From the NCBI GenBank assembly GCA_903920975.1, contig CAIXNZ010000092.1, forward strand, positions 1-13,794: a stretch of 13,794 nucleotides of DNA, read 5' to 3'. The notes below the pieces were generated by a model. That model saw nothing but the letters and a program-made list of their open reading frames with translations. It was not told where the DNA came from and did no database searches. Shown here one piece after another: positions 12,408-13,794 of this stretch (position 1 is its first letter; every line of letters begins with the position of its first letter). Both the position numbers and the translations under genes were made by a program. The DNA comes from Candidatus Falkowiibacteriota bacterium (lineage in GTDB: Bacteria > Patescibacteriota > Patescibacteriia > CAIXNZ01).

Positions 12408-13794
12408 ATGGCCAAATCAAAAATTTTTCTCTACGGCTGCATATTTTTTATACTTGGTATTTTTTTAGCAAGCATTTTTCCTTTTGATTTATCTTTTGTA
12501 ATTTTTATATTATTTATCTCGATAATATTTTTGATTTTAGGTTTTTTGAATAGATACTTTTTAATAAGCGGAGTTTTCGCCTTAGTTTTATTTATTGGCA
12601 TATTAAGATATCAAGTGTCTTCGCCGGTTAATACGACAGATAAGATTTATTTTTATAATGGGCAGAAAATAGAATTTGTGGGGCTTATAAATAAAGAACC
12701 TGATCAACGCGGGGATTTGACTAAATATGAAATAAAAACAGAACAGATATTAATTGATAATAAGTGGCAAAAAATCTCAGGCAAAGTTTTGGTTACAAAT
12801 TATTTATATCCCGAATATAAATATGGTGATTTAGCCCAAATTAATTGCGATTTGCAAAAGCCAGAAAAGATAAATGATTTTTCATATGATAAATATTTGT
12901 CCAGATATGATATTTATGCTATTTGTTATTATCCTAAAATTGAAATAATAGCAGAAAATAGGGGTAATTTTCTTTTAGCCAATATATATAGATTTAAGAA
13001 TTATTTTATTAGTCGATTAAACCAGACATTGCCAGAGCCGCAGTCATCTTTTTTGGCTGGACTTTTGATTGGCGCAAAAAAATCCATACCAGCTGACTTG
13101 CAATTAGCATTTAATAAAACAGGTACCACTCATATCGTGGCAGTATCGGGTTTTAACATTACAATTATTGTGGCCTTTTTGATGCTCATATTAAATTCGA
13201 TGTCAGTTGCCCGTAAAAAAGCTTTTTGGCTCATAAATATCGGCTTGGCAATTTTTATTATTATTACCGGCCTGCAAGCCTCAATTTTACGGGCAGCGAT
13301 TATGGGTTTTTTAGTACTATTAGCCAACTATTTAGGTCGCTTAAGCCAAGTAATCAACGCTTTGGTTTTGGCGGCCGTGCTCATGCTTTTATTTAATCCC
13401 AAGCTTTTAGTTTATGATCTTGGCTTCCAGCTCTCATTTTTAGCCACCTTAGGCTTGCTTTATTTTCAACCGATTTTGAGTAAGATTCTCAAAATTGAAA
13501 ATCTAAAAAACGCTTTTTTAAAAGTTGTGATGGGAGATTACTTAGCTACAACTTTAGCTGCCATTATAATGACCACGCCGATTATTATGTACAATTTTGG
13601 CAAGGCTTCTTTGATTGCGCCTTTGGCCAATATACTGGTTTTACCTTTTGTACCAATCGCCATGCTCTTGGGATTTATGGCAGGTATTTTAAGCTTAATT
13701 AATATTACATTGGGCTGGATATTTGGCTGGTCAGTCTGGTTAGTTTTGTCCTATATAATTTGGGTATTAAACAGTTTGGCTAGCTTGAATTGGG
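12408..13794 (+). CDS. comEC: ComEC/Rec2 DNA-uptake channel protein, 3' end cut by the window
   Basis: The open frame runs 462 codons from ATG 12408 to the window end without a stop. ComEC forms the inner-membrane channel that passes single-stranded DNA into the cell during natural transformation. Helices at about 7-24, 28-47 and 50-68 lead into a soluble beta-rich segment (about 75-185, the DUF4131-like part). The Competence domain follows: LLIGAKKSIPADLQLAF (219-235), the hallmark GTTHIVAVSGFNI (239-251), QASILRAAIMGFL (290-302), NPKLLVYDLGFQLSFLATLG (330-349), and several more helices to 462. Any C-terminal metallo-beta-lactamase-like domain would be outside the window. There is no SD; the promoter suggests a leaderless message. 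Patescibacteria commonly keep ComEC, in line with import of DNA as a nucleotide source. Confidence 0.95.
   Translation, partial: MAKSKIFLYGCIFFILGIFLASIFPFDLSFVIFILFISIIFLILGFLNRYFLISGVFALVLFIGILRYQVSSPVNTTDKIYFYNGQKIEFVGLINKEPDQRGDLTKYEIKTEQILIDNKWQKISGKVLVTNYLYPEYKYGDLAQINCDLQKPEKINDFSYDKYLSRYDIYAICYYPKIEIIAENRGNFLLANIYRFKNYFISRLNQTLPEPQSSFLAGLLIGAKKSIPADLQLAFNKTGTTHIVAVSGFNITIIVAFLMLILNSMSVARKKAFWLINIGLAIFIIITGLQASILRAAIMGFLVLLANYLGRLSQVINALVLAAVLMLLFNPKLLVYDLGFQLSFLATLGLLYFQPILSKILKIENLKNAFLKVVMGDYLATTLAAIIMTTPIIMYNFGKASLIAPLANILVLPFVPIAMLLGFMAGILSLINITLGWIFGWSVWLVLSYIIWVLNSLASLNW

Overview
The window looks like a chromosomal stretch of a small-genome, AT-rich bacterium, most likely of the Candidate Phyla Radiation (Patescibacteria, possibly a Parcubacteria-type lineage). 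The basis is tight packing (gaps or overlaps of about 1-11 nt inside operons), mostly Shine-Dalgarno-less starts on conserved genes, a scattered metabolic repertoire, ComEC, and a giant surface protein whose C-terminal repeats resemble those I know from that group. This assignment is inference. All genes lie on the + strand. TGA appears to be a normal stop: the one gene ending in TGA (4838-4840) runs directly into a terminator.

Layout. 1-2707: a tight cluster of thioredoxin reductase, a class I aminotransferase of the aspartate type, and a CDP-alcohol phosphatidyltransferase (PgsA-like). 2693-3080: a self-contained unit with a near-consensus promoter, strong SD, a 97-aa orphan protein and a terminator. 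3096-4299: NAD-type malic enzyme with its own extended -10 promoter. 4311-5608: two more orphan genes (172 and 212 aa), each with a strong SD and its own intrinsic terminator. 5618-9325: a leucyl-tRNA synthetase / adenine-phosphoribosyltransferase-like / family 2 glycosyltransferase operon. 9326-9509: a regulatory gap with two promoter-like sites and a long AT-rich hairpin. 9510-12344: a 944-aa exported mosaic protein with D/N-rich Ca-binding-like repeats, a fibronectin III-like domain and three C-terminal repeats. 12359-12401: a terminator fused to the next promoter. 12408-end: comEC, cut by the window edge.

How the genes may work together: the aminotransferase (aspartate/oxaloacetate) and malic enzyme (malate to pyruvate) fit a small C4/pyruvate metabolism in a fermentative cell. 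PgsA would supply acidic phospholipid. The glycosyltransferase would load a sugar on a polyprenyl carrier, perhaps for surface glycans. The 944-aa protein would be displayed outside, and ComEC would import DNA, a plausible nucleotide source together with the purine-salvage-like phosphoribosyltransferase.

The least expected parts are the three orphan cassettes, the promoter/hairpin leader before the surface protein, the multi-repeat surface protein itself, and a comEC that looks leaderless. I do not see a complete new defence or mobile system, and found no tRNA, rRNA, CRISPR array or transposase.
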